Source of the DNA: Armillaria gallica
Lineage: Eukaryota; Basidiomycota; Agaricomycetes; Agaricales; Physalacriaceae
Direction: 5' to 3'
Length of the DNA stretch: 64,000 nucleotides
Assembly (NCBI GenBank): GCA_037576215.1
Contig: JBANDB010000014.1
Span: forward strand, 2,294,001 to 2,358,000
Part shown: piece by piece, positions 20,488-30,285 of the stretch
Numbering within the stretch: the first letter of the stretch is position 1
Layout of the letters: each line of letters begins with the position of its first letter
The notes under the pieces: generated by a model
What the model was told of the DNA's origin: nothing
The model's input: the letters and a program-made list of their open reading frames with translations, nothing else
Database searches by the model: none
Made by a program: the position numbers and the translations under genes

Positions 20488-22689
20488 CTAGACGGCGGTC
20501 TCTTTTACCTCCTCAATCGTTGAGAGGCCTTCTTTCCTGTCCCAGTAAGTGTTTGCGCGTCGCAAAGACTCGGCCCGGGTTTGTGGCGCTCGGCAGTCTT
20601 TCTTGAAGTGGCCTTTCCTGCCACATCCGAAGCATACCGTATCCGCCGTGGCGGCGTCGATGTTCATCGGCTGTCCGCGTCCTCCGTAGGTCGTCCCTGT
20701 CACTGGTCTACTTACCGGTGCAGGGGCCTTGGTCGAACCGCCCTGTGTAGGCGCGGTTTTCTGAAACTGTGGTCGAGGTGGTCCTGTCGTCCCTTCTGCC
20801 TGCTTGAGGCGCCAATTGAGATCTATGCGGAGGAGACGAGCCTTCCATGCCGGGTAGTCGACTGGTATGTCCCCGTCGGACGAGTATATCGTATTTTTGC
20901 TCGACTGACGGGCGGCCTTCTTGATCTGGTGAAGCATTACCTGGTCGTTGTTTCGTACCCCAGCAAAGAAGGCTAGTTCTTCGAATAGCTGGAAGAACCT
21001 GTCGCCGTCTTTGTGCTCCGATTGCTTGAGTCTCTCCCACTGCGCATACTTGATCTGCGAGTCAGCATCCTTCCAAAACCTGTTGTTGAGCTCCGTCTGG
21101 AACTCATCGTAGGTTGGATACTTCTGCTCGCCGTCTGGAGTCTTTCCTATGACTTTGGCACATAGCTGCCACCATCTTTCAGCCTCTCCTGCGAGTCGGG
21201 AAACGCAGAAGACAACCCGATGTGGGTGTTGGCGGAAATGCCGGTTAAACACCTCGAAGTGCAGTTCGCACTTCAGGAAGAAGCGGGCGATGTCGTCTGA
21301 GTCCCCTGAGAAATCGTCGACTTCCTTTAGGATTTTTGGCTTGAAGTCGTCGTAGGGGGCTACCGCTCCAGCTTGTAATTCCCAGGGTATGGGCGGGTCT
21401 GGCATGTTTGGTGGTGCTGGGAATCGTGGAAGCATTACCCGTACCGGTGGTGCGGGAGGTGGCTGTGCCGGTTGCGCGCCGCCTCCACCGCCTCCATTAG
21501 CTCCGGCGAATGGCATGTATCCGGGCGTGTACGTTCCTGGTGCCGCCATTCTTGTTGCATAGGCAAAGGTGTTAGTGACTCGGGGAGGTGCAACTGGGGG
21601 CTCATCTGGCATGGGCTCCTGGGTCTCCATCTCTAATGCGGCTTCTTCATAATCGGGCCAATCCTCGATTATGGCGTCTGGGTGGACACTATTCCACAAG
21701 GCGCGAGCATTCCGCTCCGCCTCATACTGCAGGATCTCATCTGCTGGTAGACCTCGGTTCATCTTCATAAAATAATCGTTCCCGGCTGGGGTCCCACCCC
21801 AGATTCGGGAAAATGGTAGCTCGAAGGCAAAATAGTTATAGATGTCTAAAAATGGTGCTTGCCTTAATATAATGGGAGTAGGGACTGTGGGGTCATCGTC
21901 TGTTTGATTGTAAAAGTTGATGGCATCAGTTAGCGTCATCATCGCTGGGGTAGTAGGGCGACTGCTGGCGCGCCTGCTCGGAGGTCGACTCAGAGATCCC
22001 ATCGATCCTGGGGTAGGGGGTCGAGGGACGTATTGGCCGGCCGACGAGGGTCGAATCACTGGGCTCCTCTGGTGGACGCGTGAGCTCGGGCGGTGGCTGT
22101 GGTCGCTCCCTGAATCGCCGCTGAAGCTGCTCCCAAGCACTTGCTCGAGGGGGTCGGAGCGGGGACCTTCGAGGCTGTGCTCGCCAACCACTGCGCCTGG
22201 GGTTTGAGGGACCGGCGACGGGTTCACCGATCTGTACAGGCTCGAGTGGCGGCTCGCTGGTCTGGACAGGTGCATTCCGGACGGGAGCGGGGAAGTAGGC
22301 GCTGTAGGGGATGTCGAGGTTATCCCAGAACTCGCTGGTAGTGACACCGGCTGCGGGTGTTGGAGTATTGGTGGTCGCGACGGGTCGAGTGTCGCGGCCC
22401 ATGTTGCGTCTCCTTCCGTGTCTGGCGCGGGCGTCTCTGCCGGGTGAGGGAGTTCGAGGGACAAGCGAGGCATAGTAGGCAGCGGGATGGTCGGAGGTGA
22501 TGTCGACCCTAGCCGGGCTCCTTCTGGAAGGGGTAATAGAGCTTCCCTCCGGGATCGCGGTAGAAGTCGACTCAGGAATGTCGACCTCCTCCTCGTTGAC
22601 TCGCTGTCCAGGGAACTGGTGGATTGGGATCGGTCGGCGTGGTATGGGTGCGAAGAGTCGGGGTGGCTGCTGCTCGAGCGGGATGCCAT
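20488..22689 (-). CDS. gag: Gag with retrotransposon gag domain and zinc knuckle, 733 aa
   Basis: I start at the ATG at 22689 because its context (AAAATGG) is strong. The frame is open upstream to 22797 but has no other ATG. The N-terminal 250 residues are Ser/Pro/Arg-rich and probably disordered. A proline- and glycine-rich linker precedes the retrotransposon gag core, recognisable from the run with FSGDSDDIARFF, AERWWQL and ELNNRFWKDAD (roughly residues 460-600). The C-terminus has one CCHC knuckle, CFGCGRKGHFKKDC, at about 686-699. The protein would form the particle and bind RNA through the knuckle. The first quarter overlaps another long frame (21926-22864). Confidence 0.9.
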   Translation of the reverse strand: MASRSSSSHPDSSHPYHADRSQSTSSLDSESTRRRSTFLSRLLPRSRREALLPLPEGARLGSTSPPTIPLPTMPRLSLELPHPAETPAPDTEGDATWAATLDPSRPPILQHPQPVSLPASSGITSTSPTAPTSPLPSGMHLSRPASRHSSLYRSVNPSPVPQTPGAVVGEHSLEGPRSDPLEQVLGSSFSGDSGSDHSHRPSSRVHQRSPVIRPSSAGQYVPRPPTPGSMGSLSRPPSRRASSRPTTPAMMTLTDAINFYNQTDDDPTVPTPIILRQAPFLDIYNYFAFELPFSRIWGGTPAGNDYFMKMNRGLPADEILQYEAERNARALWNSVHPDAIIEDWPDYEEAALEMETQEPMPDEPPVAPPRVTNTFAYATRMAAPGTYTPGYMPFAGANGGGGGGAQPAQPPPAPPVRVMLPRFPAPPNMPDPPIPWELQAGAVAPYDDFKPKILKEVDDFSGDSDDIARFFLKCELHFEVFNRHFRQHPHRVVFCVSRLAGEAERWWQLCAKVIGKTPDGEQKYPTYDEFQTELNNRFWKDADSQIKYAQWERLKQSEHKDGDRFFQLFEELAFFAGVRNNDQVMLHQIKKAARQSSKNTIYSSDGDIPVDYPAWKARLLRIDLNWRLKQAEGTTGPPRPQFQKTAPTQGGSTKAPAPVSRPVTGTTYGGRGQPMNIDAATADTVCFGCGRKGHFKKDCRAPQTRAESLRRANTYWDRKEGLSTIEEVKETAV

Positions 22690-22864
22690 TTTGGCTGTTT
22701 GTAATGACTGAGGGGGTCGTGCGGTGCTCCTCTTCCTGTCGTCGGAGCTGTAGTTGTCTCGTTCTATAGCGGAACCTGGCGGCAAGAATGAGGGCAATGG
22801 AGACGAGAGTGGCGCCTGGTATTCCTAGTGCGATTGCTATAATCCGAGCGTCGTCGTTCTCCAT
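21926..22864 (-). CDS. Candidate overlapping ORF with N-terminal membrane segment, 312 aa
   Basis: It starts with the first ATG downstream of the primer site (22864; context TTTATGG, weak at -3) and runs in another frame over the first 764 nt of Gag. Residues about 7-28 form a strong hydrophobic helix (IIAIALGIPGATLVSIALIL) followed by Arg-rich sequence, like a type III or signal-anchor topology. The rest is Pro/Ser/Arg-rich, and the end is acidic (SDDDAN). As the first AUG in weak context, it could be translated with Gag made by leaky scanning. Against it: GC-rich, Ser/Pro-rich Gag sequence often leaves alternative frames open. I know no family match. Confidence 0.4.
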   Translation of the reverse strand: MENDDARIIAIALGIPGATLVSIALILAARFRYRTRQLQLRRQEEEHRTTPSVITNSQNGIPLEQQPPRLFAPIPRRPIPIHQFPGQRVNEEEVDIPESTSTAIPEGSSITPSRRSPARVDITSDHPAAYYASLVPRTPSPGRDARARHGRRRNMGRDTRPVATTNTPTPAAGVTTSEFWDNLDIPYSAYFPAPVRNAPVQTSEPPLEPVQIGEPVAGPSNPRRSGWRAQPRRSPLRPPRASAWEQLQRRFRERPQPPPELTRPPEEPSDSTLVGRPIRPSTPYPRIDGISESTSEQARQQSPYYPSDDDAN

Positions 22865-22891
22865 AAAGGTTCTGATGCAGAATCAGTAGAG

Positions 22892-22905
22892 TAGCTTTGA
22901 GCTAA
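22892..22905 (-). other. Primer-binding site complementary to the transcript's own 5' end
   Basis: On the minus strand the site reads TTAGCTCAAAGCTA, one base inside the 5' LTR. Its exact complement, TAGCTTTGAGCTAA, occurs on the same strand in the LTR at 23064-23077, where transcription should start. This is the arrangement of self-primed elements such as Tf1. I see no similarity to a tRNA 3' end. Confidence 0.75.
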
Positions 22906-23103
22906 TTGTAAGACCCGAACTCCAACTAAAAGGTGAATTAGATCGGCTGTATCGCGTTCGTACAGTCACCGTCTAGCCCTTTTGGATAGTTGATGCCCAA
23001 GACTCACTTTAGAAGCTTTCCAGCAAAGTGGGGATGTGGGAGAATATTCGGTATGAATAAACTTTAGCTCAAAGCTAGGGAAATACAGGCTTTGAGTAAA
23101 CTA

Positions 23104-23111
23104 CTTATATA
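23104..23111 (-). promoter_or_regulatory. TATA box of the LTR promoter
   Basis: TATATAAG on the minus strand. The self-primer sequence TAGCTTT begins 34 nt downstream of its first T, a normal TATA-to-start distance, so the primer would sit at the very 5' end of the RNA. Confidence 0.7.
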
Positions 23112-23364
23112 CTAAAGTCAGGGTCCGTAAAAGGGTCTAAGATGAGGCTATCGTGTTAGAAAGTGAATAAGCCAAGTACACGATAGCCGAGAAATAAGAC
23201 GTGCTCAAGACGTGCTAAGTCGTATTGAGTACGTGTCGCATACGCGTTGGTCGAATGTGACGTGTGGAGTACGTGTCGCGTACATGTCGACCGAGTGTGA
23301 CGTGTTAGCGATGTGAAGATTTATGAAGGCTCCCCGGGAGTCGCGGATCTAGGAACGTGGTGAG

Positions 23365-23401
23365 TTATCTTATCTTATCTGTCGAAGATAAGATAAGATA
23401 A
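23365..23401 (-). promoter_or_regulatory. Palindromic GATA array in U3 (hairpin)
   Basis: Two perfectly complementary 16-bp arms (TTATCTTATCTTATCT and its complement) surround GTCGA. The arms hold three AGATAA sites each, on opposite strands. Fungal GATA factors of the AreA/NIT2 or white-collar type bind HGATAR, so nitrogen or light control of the element is possible. The same hairpin is at 14550-14586 in the 3' LTR. Confidence 0.5.
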
Positions 23402-23430
23402 GGAAAAAATGAATAAATCGTAACATTGAG

Positions 23431-24118
23431 GATGTCGTCACCACCACCGCCTATTGCCCCATCATTTTCAGTCCTTTATCATGCAGGTTTGCTTCTGCAC
23501 GTCTCTGCCATGGTTGGATGTGACTATTTCTCACTCCCACCCTCTTGTTCCCCTGAGCTCAGATGATACATGGCCCTCCTCGATCCCAGAGTCGCCCCAT
23601 CCTCTGCTCGATCATGCGTTGCCACACCGTCATCCAACATCCTCGTTGGTACCGCCTCTTTCTAATAATCTCACATTGCGACTATGTTCAAGTTAATCCC
23701 TACCTGATCCGCCGCATTTATCTATACCCTTATGGTACGGCGTTCATCCCGCCACCGGATACTTTATCGATATCATTTTGCAGGTTTTCTAGCCTTGGAG
23801 TTCAGTTGTATACGGGGGTTGTTGACGATGGATACATCCAATCTTGATACCATTCTTATACCACGGGTTTGCCTTCGCAGGTGCCATCTGATGGCAATAT
23901 TCTTTTACGGCACTGGGATGATTTCCATTGCACCCACCGTCTGTCGCACAATCACCTGCATCACTTCAACAGCACAGTGGATCGGGGACAATCGACGCTG
24001 TGCATGACGCTGGCGTCGACAAAATCATCCAGAGGCCCGCTACCTGCAGGCTTACAGGATGGTGTGTCTTTGTCATCGATGACTGGGGATCTTGACGATG
24101 AATGTGGAGGACAATGCC
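23431..24118. other. Right flank of the retrotransposon, no supported gene
   Basis: Continues the sequence interrupted at 14091. Plus frames of 80-94 codons are open but without motifs. I could not identify exons 1-2 that would belong to the family relic that follows. Confidence 0.35.
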
Positions 24119-24560
24119 AGCAGAGCGGTTTTGCACCTGTAAAGCTCGGCTTTGCGACCATGCTACCAATAACGAGTCGTACTGTCCCGTGGAGTCTTGG
24201 AATATTTTGGATTATTTTCAGGACAGCAATATCCTTCTTCTCCCGACTCGAACAACTGCTCCCAGAATGCCAATAGTTCGTTCGCCCCAAACACCGTGTT
24301 CTTAAGTTCATTTTGATAGATTTTGTCTGACACTGTCATATTTTCTCACGACGCGAACTTTATGTCATTCCGGCGCCTATTTTCTCCCCCTGGTCATCGT
24401 GCATTCAGACCTTCCAAAGATGGGAGGAACATTCCCCTCACTTCTGCATTCATTTCCTCCCCTTCGTCTGGTAGGGCATATACAGCATCCAACTGTCTAT
24501 CTCTGAGATGCATTTGTTATTGTATTTTCCAGTCCTCCTGTCGAGCGTTTATTGGTTATC
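24119..24560 (+). pseudogene. Relic of exon 3 of the CGHG family
   Basis: FCTCKARLCDHATNNE then ESWNILDYFQDSN matches exon 3 of the copy at 30286-31109 (CMCEAQLCDHIATDN, LDYFQGSN). A frameshift follows near 24235, the matching frame then reads about 20 residues to a TGA, and similarity can be traced at DNA level to about 24480. No exon 1 or exon 2 is recognisable upstream. A dead copy in the subgroup of the 30286 gene. Confidence 0.6.
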
Positions 24561-24740
24561 CCTTCCCATAGTTTCGAGCTCTTCATAAAATGACCAAGCG
24601 TGCTAGTTTGTTCCAAATGCTTGTCGCGTCCTGAGCATATCCAATCTCGGCAATTTCCGACCAACATACAGGCGCCATGATATTCTGTGCCTGCATCAAT
24701 ATGATGGCCAGAACTGGCAGACCATACGCCACAGCACCCT

Positions 24741-24930
24741 CACAGCTGGGCGGCGACTATTTTGGGCGAGTCAAAATAGAATCAAAGTGCAAAATGTCGG
24801 ATTTTGCCTCAGTCAAAATCCGGGGAATTTTCCAATAAGGAAATATCGAAGGATTTTGCCTCGCCCAAAATCAGCATCTCGGATTTTGATTCTATTTTGA
24901 CCATCCACAAATAGTTGCCCCCCAGCTGTG
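24741..24930. mobile_element. Short MITE, 190 bp, inverted ends
   Basis: The ends begin CACAGCTGGG and, inverted, CACAGCTGGGGGGC. Both then contain GTCAAAATAGAATCAAA at the same distance, about 45 bp of imperfect inverted repeat. CCT lies directly outside both ends (24738-24740, 24931-24933), possibly a 3-bp target duplication. The inside has repeated GGATTTTG/CAAAATCC motifs. Superfamily not assigned. Confidence 0.6.
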
Positions 24931-24933
24931 CCT

Positions 24934-26652
24934 CTTGATGGTCTGGATACATGCTGATGACGACATATCTGCCTGTGCTCCGTGACTTCGCTTCTTGTTC
25001 TGCAGACCCAGAGCACCCAATTCCAGTGCTTCAAGGGATAACTTTTCCAACAACCTTTTTAACAACAACTTCTATCAGGAAGTCCCATTATACATGTCAG
25101 CGCTTTGGCGACTGCTCAAGCGCCTCCTCTCAATTAACTCGTCTGTTGATTGTATCCAGATTGCTGTTGAGATTTCAGATTTCCTCCTACTTCCAAAAAC
25201 ACAAGCCCATCGGAAAGACGCCCTTCACCTTTCTCGCTACAGCTTATACGCCAAAGTCAGCGAGGAATCAAACGATTGATTGTCAGCAAAAATAGGCCAT
25301 AGACCAGCATAGTCCCGATGGCCTGGATGTCGAAGAAAGTGACTCCAGCATCCAACCTTCAAGCTTCAACTCTAAGTTCTTAATTCCCCTTGGCTTATGA
25401 ACCAATACTATCTGCGTGCGCAAGGTCCTTCCCTGATCTTATATTCAGCGTTCACACTCTGATTGGAAAAGGAAGTGTCTCTGTTCAATGACCAGGACTG
25501 CAATAGTATGACATTCTGTTATCCGGTAGCCGACTGCATTAACTCGGAATCTCCTGGGAACAAGAATTTATTTCTGGTCACCAGAAGCTCACGTCTCGCC
25601 CTTGGGGTATCCTATCTATGCGACGATGCGGATTGCGATCCAGGTCGGAATCCCCACTTTCCCTCCCTCTGCGTATAAGGAGCCGATTGATTTCTTTCTT
25701 TTCACTTGGCAGGGATTAATCCTTTTGAATTCTATGGCGCTTAATCAAACATAGTACCACGATACCATCACATCGGCAGAGTTCAGTCGATCAGATTGCT
25801 TATTCAGACTTGGACCACACAGGAATAGAAAGTGAGGTGTATCATCAGCAAGCATGGCATATACAAAGCATTGGAATGAGCTGCTTACGATCCGCATGTG
25901 CGTACTATTACAGAAATTTGAAAATCTACTCCTACAACTATTATCAAGCATATCATACATGGAATAGAAATCGTTTGCACCGCGTATGGACACATCAAAG
26001 GTCGTGCTGTGCATCTCATTCCGGTACGCTGAGGCGGGGTGAGAAATGAAGCTTTTTCTGTCGCATTTGGGACCATTTTGAAAGCTGCCCCATCATGCAT
26101 TCGTCCTATCCCTCGCCTGTGCGTTCCAAGAAGCCGTCTTTCTCTCCTCACCGGCACTAAGCCATCTCATCCAATTGGTTCGCGAGCTCCCGTGGTCATA
26201 TCAAGCTGATGCATATCAGGATACCGTCTATATCCAGGATGTCCCCTCCTCATAGCTGCATCAACCACAAGAGGCCGCCCTTTTCACGATATCACTCATC
26301 GTTCAGAAGTTGGAAGCGCCTGGGGAAGATGCTCAAAGCGAGATACTACCCAGAGCTCTGCCTCAACCCCTTACCGACTTCGGGTTCATCATTGATTCAT
26401 GGACAGCTTTAGCGACGTGTTGTATCCTACAGCACATGGAATCATCGGGGGACGGGTAGAGCGAAGAATGGGCGCTACTGTGTCAAGGACTTAGATATGT
26501 TCCTCTATTTATAGACGGCGTCTACTATTAGTAGCTATAGCGCGCGCCTACATTCAGCCCATTTTGCTCGAGTCAATTGCCAAGATCGGCGCTTCATCAC
26601 TCTCTGGCGCTCGCGGTAGAGATCCAATCTGATTTGTTTCACAGACTCTCAG
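24934..26652. other. Intergenic, no supported gene
   Basis: Frames of 60-115 codons on both strands, none with a motif or a paralogue I can trace. 26505-26560 contains an inverted TA-rich stretch before the promoter of the next family copy. Confidence 0.35.
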
Positions 26653-26659
26653 GTATAAA
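26653..26659 (+). promoter_or_regulatory. TATA box of the 26734 family copy
   Basis: TATAAAG 81 nt upstream of the ATG, followed by CACTGCCTTCTCTCCAGC, which resembles the leader of the other family genes. Confidence 0.45.
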
Positions 26660-26733
26660 GAAGATCACGATGAAGGCCAACCTCCACTGCCTTCTCTCCA
26701 GCTGTTCTCAGTACTAGTAGCATCTCGCCCTTG

Positions 26734-27443
26734 ATGTCTGCAGCAGCCCCGCTTCTCATCAGAGGATGATGTGTTGAGCACACTGACAATGCTTTATGTC
26801 AGTGCTCATACTTCGCTCCCTGTCGAGATCTATTGCAATGGCATACTCTAGATCAGGTGCATAAATTTCGCTGCTAAATTCCTCATAAATGCTTACGACC
26901 TCCCAGTCCCATTGTGTTTGCGGTCATGGCATTCACGCTCATGCAGACTACATCTCACATGTTGTCCACCATTGCCCTGCCACTAGCTGTGTGGCCTACT
27001 TACAAAAAGGTACTCCTATCGGCCATCATATCCTGAGAAACACTGATCCAGACCTGTTGATCTAGACGCCCCAGATGCAGGAGTGTACATGCATGGCACT
27101 TCTCGTCGATCACAAGCCTGTTGTGAACTTGTACTGCACCGTTGCTGCTGTTACCAAGAATCGAGAGCATCTTGTTGGCGGTGTGCAAGGCATCGTATCC
27201 TCTTATGGTGCTAGTACGAACCCAAGCACTCCTATCCTCATTCCTATTTCCTCTCCCAATGCCAATGCTCTTCCACAAAGTCAACAAGGTTCCACTCAGG
27301 CAGAAGCTGGCGTCGTTGCCGTGCATCACCTTCCGGGATATGCATCAGATGGCAGTGCGCCAAACGGGGCTTTTGATTACCATCCGGATGCCGTTTATGA
27401 CGCGACTCCTGAAGGTGGAGCTTGGGCACAATCGTACGTGTAG
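26734..27443 (+). pseudogene. Nearly intact CGHG family copy with a stop in exon 1
   Basis: Exon 1 26734-26856, intron 26857-26906 (GTGCAT donor, CCCAG acceptor), exon 2 26907-27009, intron to 27074, exon 3 27075-27443. Exon 2 keeps the whole signature (CVCGHGIHAHADY, VVHHCP, CVAYLQK) and exon 3 keeps CTCMALLVDH and a complete tail ending near DAVYDAT. Two lesions stand out. An in-frame TGA at 26767-26769 replaces Gln in RGQC. A run of five A at the end of exon 2 adds one base compared with paralogues and would shift exon 3. Both could be sequencing or assembly errors, or real. I call it a pseudogene, but the tail is so well preserved that the loss must be recent. Confidence 0.65.
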
Positions 27444-27959
27444 CTGTCGATAGTTCCCGGCCACAGCTACTTGTCAGGCTCTCCTCTTTCCTCGCTATGT
27501 TCAAGAATCTGCTATCATATGTTGCTGAGTCATTATTTAGATATTAATGTTGCTTTGTATGTGCTTTGAGAATATATGCGTTTGATTATCGGAGAACAAG
27601 CGCGTTCATGAAGTTCACATTCATCACGAGTAGTAACTGTACATTGTTGGTACTCGATGGATGTCAAGGCTTCGCAACCAAGTACAGCCCGGATATTGTA
27701 CCAGCAGGTGGATTTCTGCGATATACACCTCCGACAGTAAATTAGGTGCTCCAAAAGCTGAGCCAGGTCGACATTGATGAAGATTCCTGTGAACCCTTCT
27801 TGATTTGACTGATGGAATCGAAAAGAAGTGGCCAACGACAATCCTGCAGGCACAACCTCACATGTACGTGCGAATCCCAAGCCTGAAAGTATACAAGAAT
27901 GCCGAACTAAGATGGGATGAACAGGGATGAACACCGCACTAGTAATCTGCAGAGCAAGG
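27444..27959. other. 3' flank of the 26734 copy
   Basis: No motif. Part of a 221-codon minus-strand open frame (27533-28198) begins here. It has hydrophobic stretches but no recognisable family, and its paralogous segment at 42.3 kb does not keep the frame. Confidence 0.35.
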
Positions 27960-30285
27960 GACCACCAGTTGGAAGAGTGTGTTAGAAGAGACGGCGATGC
28001 GCCGAGGAATGGCTTTGGATGATACTGTGCCATGTTGGTGTCGCACAAGGTCAAATATATGGCGATACAATCAAAGGAGGAGAAAGAGCTCGAATGACGT
28101 ATAGGCGACTTGTGGGCAAACAAACCTGTCGGAATGTTTGCCAGAGATATGGGTAATATCTCGTTCCAAGCACCTCCAGCTAACATCGAAATCTTCATGA
28201 TGCGTCACCAGTAAGCGATGGCAACAGTATCTGCCCATCCGTAGCAGATAATGAGAACGTCCTGGGGCCAGATGGTGTTCTGACGCATGAGGTTATTGAT
28301 TGAGGCTGATGATGAATCGAAAGATTGCCCACGCCTGTGATATGGCGAGATATATAGTCGTAATTTGACCAGGGGAAGGTGCTTTCTTGGCGCAAGTAGG
28401 TGAGGGACAGTCAGGTATGGTGGGAAAACCTCATACAGGAATATGCCCGCTAGCAAGGTGAGATACGTCGCTCCTAGAGCTGCTCATTCGAATTCAGAAA
28501 ATTGGCAGACCATTTTTAAGGATTCGGGGCACTGGAGAAGTATACATATTGGCGATGGATGACTGCGGCAGATGGAATAGGGACCAGCGTGAGGAACAAA
28601 TTCTCAATCTTCCCAATCTGAGTAGACTGTTGGGAAGGCCACAAAGACGTCAGGACGAGGGGAGGGGGTTACCCACATGCAATTAAGCAGAGGAAGGTCA
28701 ACATGGAATCCAGATATGATACATCAGTTTCTGTGGACCAGCGAGAGGTGAACGAGAAAAGGACGCATCAAACAACGGTGGAGGAGACGGGCCTCGTGAA
28801 AGCATGGAGAAAGAATAACTGGCGGGATGACAGACGGCGACGATGAACTAGCGAGACTGGGAATGCCGCCTGGCTCATGGGAACGCTGCGGCACTCAGGC
28901 TGGTCGAGGTGTGTGTGTCTAGGTAGAGAAACGGTAGTATCCCGCTCCAAGCATCCTTCCTATGCAACGTCTGTGAACGTTTGAATGCCAAGTGACGACG
29001 ATGGCAGTATCTCCCCTCCGCAGCCGAAGATGAGGAGTTCTGGACTCGAAGAGGACACTACGGCTTGAGCGAGTGTCTTGGGCCAATGATGGCGACTCGG
29101 GAGGTTGTTAAGGTATGCGATGGGTGAGTCAGGTTTCAGTGGGGAGGGAAAGGTGCACTCTTTGTCACGCCTAGAAGTGGGACAACGTGAATGTATGGCA
29201 GCCAGTCGCATACGGAAAAGATCCCAGTAGAAAGAGACGAGGTGCGAACAGCTGGGCAAAACTACAGAAAACTAAGCCGGAGCCTTGAGTTGAAATTGAT
29301 CCTAGTGAGGAACGACATAATTCATGAAGTTTCGATAACGGCGGACGGGGTCGAGATGGAGCGCAATCATAATATGCCCTCTTGTTGGCGCCCTCTGAAA
29401 AACAAAGATCGGTAAACGTTCAAAGCCGGGACATTTTAGGTGGGAAGTCACCTCATTTCGATGACCTGTGTCTTGTCAGTCATAGCTGTGGGAGAACAGA
29501 CACAGGTAGAGGCGATAGCTGGTGGTTGAGTCGCTGACGACAGTGATGTAAGTCAAAGGGCAGGAATCAGGTGGTGAGGTATGGCTGGCGGTAACATTGA
29601 AAGAATGAGGCCCGGGCATTGGGTTAGGTACAAACCGGCTGGCACGAAGATGACTGAAAGAGACATGGGCAGTCGTTCAGCAGTGGAACCCTGTGGGCGG
29701 TACAAGGGGTCCACAGGTGGCACGTCTACGGTCCCAGGGGGCCAGATTTACAACCTCATTCGGACGTCGATCCCCCTGATGGCTATGAGTGGTACAAGCT
29801 TATTCTGCCAGAATCTTGTCCGATTGGCAATTGGTTTAGATCAGTCTTGGGACCGAGGTTATCAGGGATGAAATAACGTGAATCAGGCCAAATTGATGTG
29901 GTTATGCTACTCCGTCCCTCCTACAAAAAGTATGTAGCAACCTTCGGCCTCGAGGCTTGCATTAGGTATCCATGAGAAGTTTTGCCTTCCTGTTGGATGT
30001 TCCATGAGAAAAGCGGACACAGTGCAGTGCCAGATGCCTACTACCTCATTCGGACGTCAATCCCTCTGATGTTGGCACTTTTGGCAAATAGTCCAACAGC
30101 AACATCAGCTACCCCGTGCCTCACCATTAACGTTCAGCCTCCGCCGCCATTATCGAATAAGTGGATTGCTTTGGCGGTATCTGGAATTGCTACTCGGCTA
30201 CTTGGACCTATAAAATGCACCAAGATGAACCCAAATCTCTATCACCTTCTCTCCTGCCAGTGCTGCACTCAGCACCTCACCCTCG
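27960..30285 (+). repeat. Direct duplication block, first copy
   Basis: Matches 42330-43500 in order and orientation: about 27960-28450 with 42330-42750, 29170-29660 with 42820-43320, and the promoter region before 30286 with 43390-43500. Minus-strand frames inside (28205-28456, 28960-29259) share short motifs such as YGWADTVAI with a frame at 51666-51935, hinting at remnants of an unrecognised, possibly membrane-bound protein gene that travelled with the family genes. I cannot give exon borders. Confidence 0.55.
30209..30215 (+). promoter_or_regulatory. TATA box of the 30286 gene
   Basis: TATAAAA inside GGACCTATAAAATGCACC, 77 nt upstream of the ATG; a variant of the upstream block shared by the family. 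Confidence 0.55.

Larger units (their letters stand above)
14092..23425 (-). mobile_element. Intact Ty3/gypsy LTR retrotransposon, chromovirus of the Tf1/sushi kind
   Basis: Two 519-bp LTRs, which I read as identical, start TG and end CA and are flanked by TTGAG at 14087-14091 and 23426-23430. The internal part codes on the minus strand for Gag (20488-22689) and for Pol with protease, reverse transcriptase, RNase H, integrase and a C-terminal chromodomain (15167-20341). A self-complementary primer site lies beside the 5' LTR and a polypurine tract beside the 3' LTR. No stop or frameshift breaks the coding frames. Identical LTRs mean recent insertion. The domain order PR-RT-RH-IN-chromodomain is that of chromoviruses. 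It lies outside any family gene and adds about 9.3 kb to the window. Confidence 0.95.
22907..23425 (-). repeat. 5' LTR of the chromovirus, with U3 repeats
   Basis: Carries the promoter for the element. U3 would be about 23425-23078, and R plus U5 about 23077-22907. In U3 two 40-bp tandem units begin GAGTACGTGTCGC (23227 and 23267), enhancer-like direct repeats. A 16-bp GATA hairpin is at 23365-23401. Confidence 0.93.

Noticed and set aside
16000..22711. Many 60-157-codon frames on the plus strand inside the retrotransposon
   Set aside because: They are antisense to Gag and Pol, have no motifs, and are explained by the codon composition of the true frames.
23454..24007. Plus frames right of the retrotransposon as a gene interrupted by it
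   Set aside because: Joining 14091 to 23431 gives no continuous frame or recognisable product.
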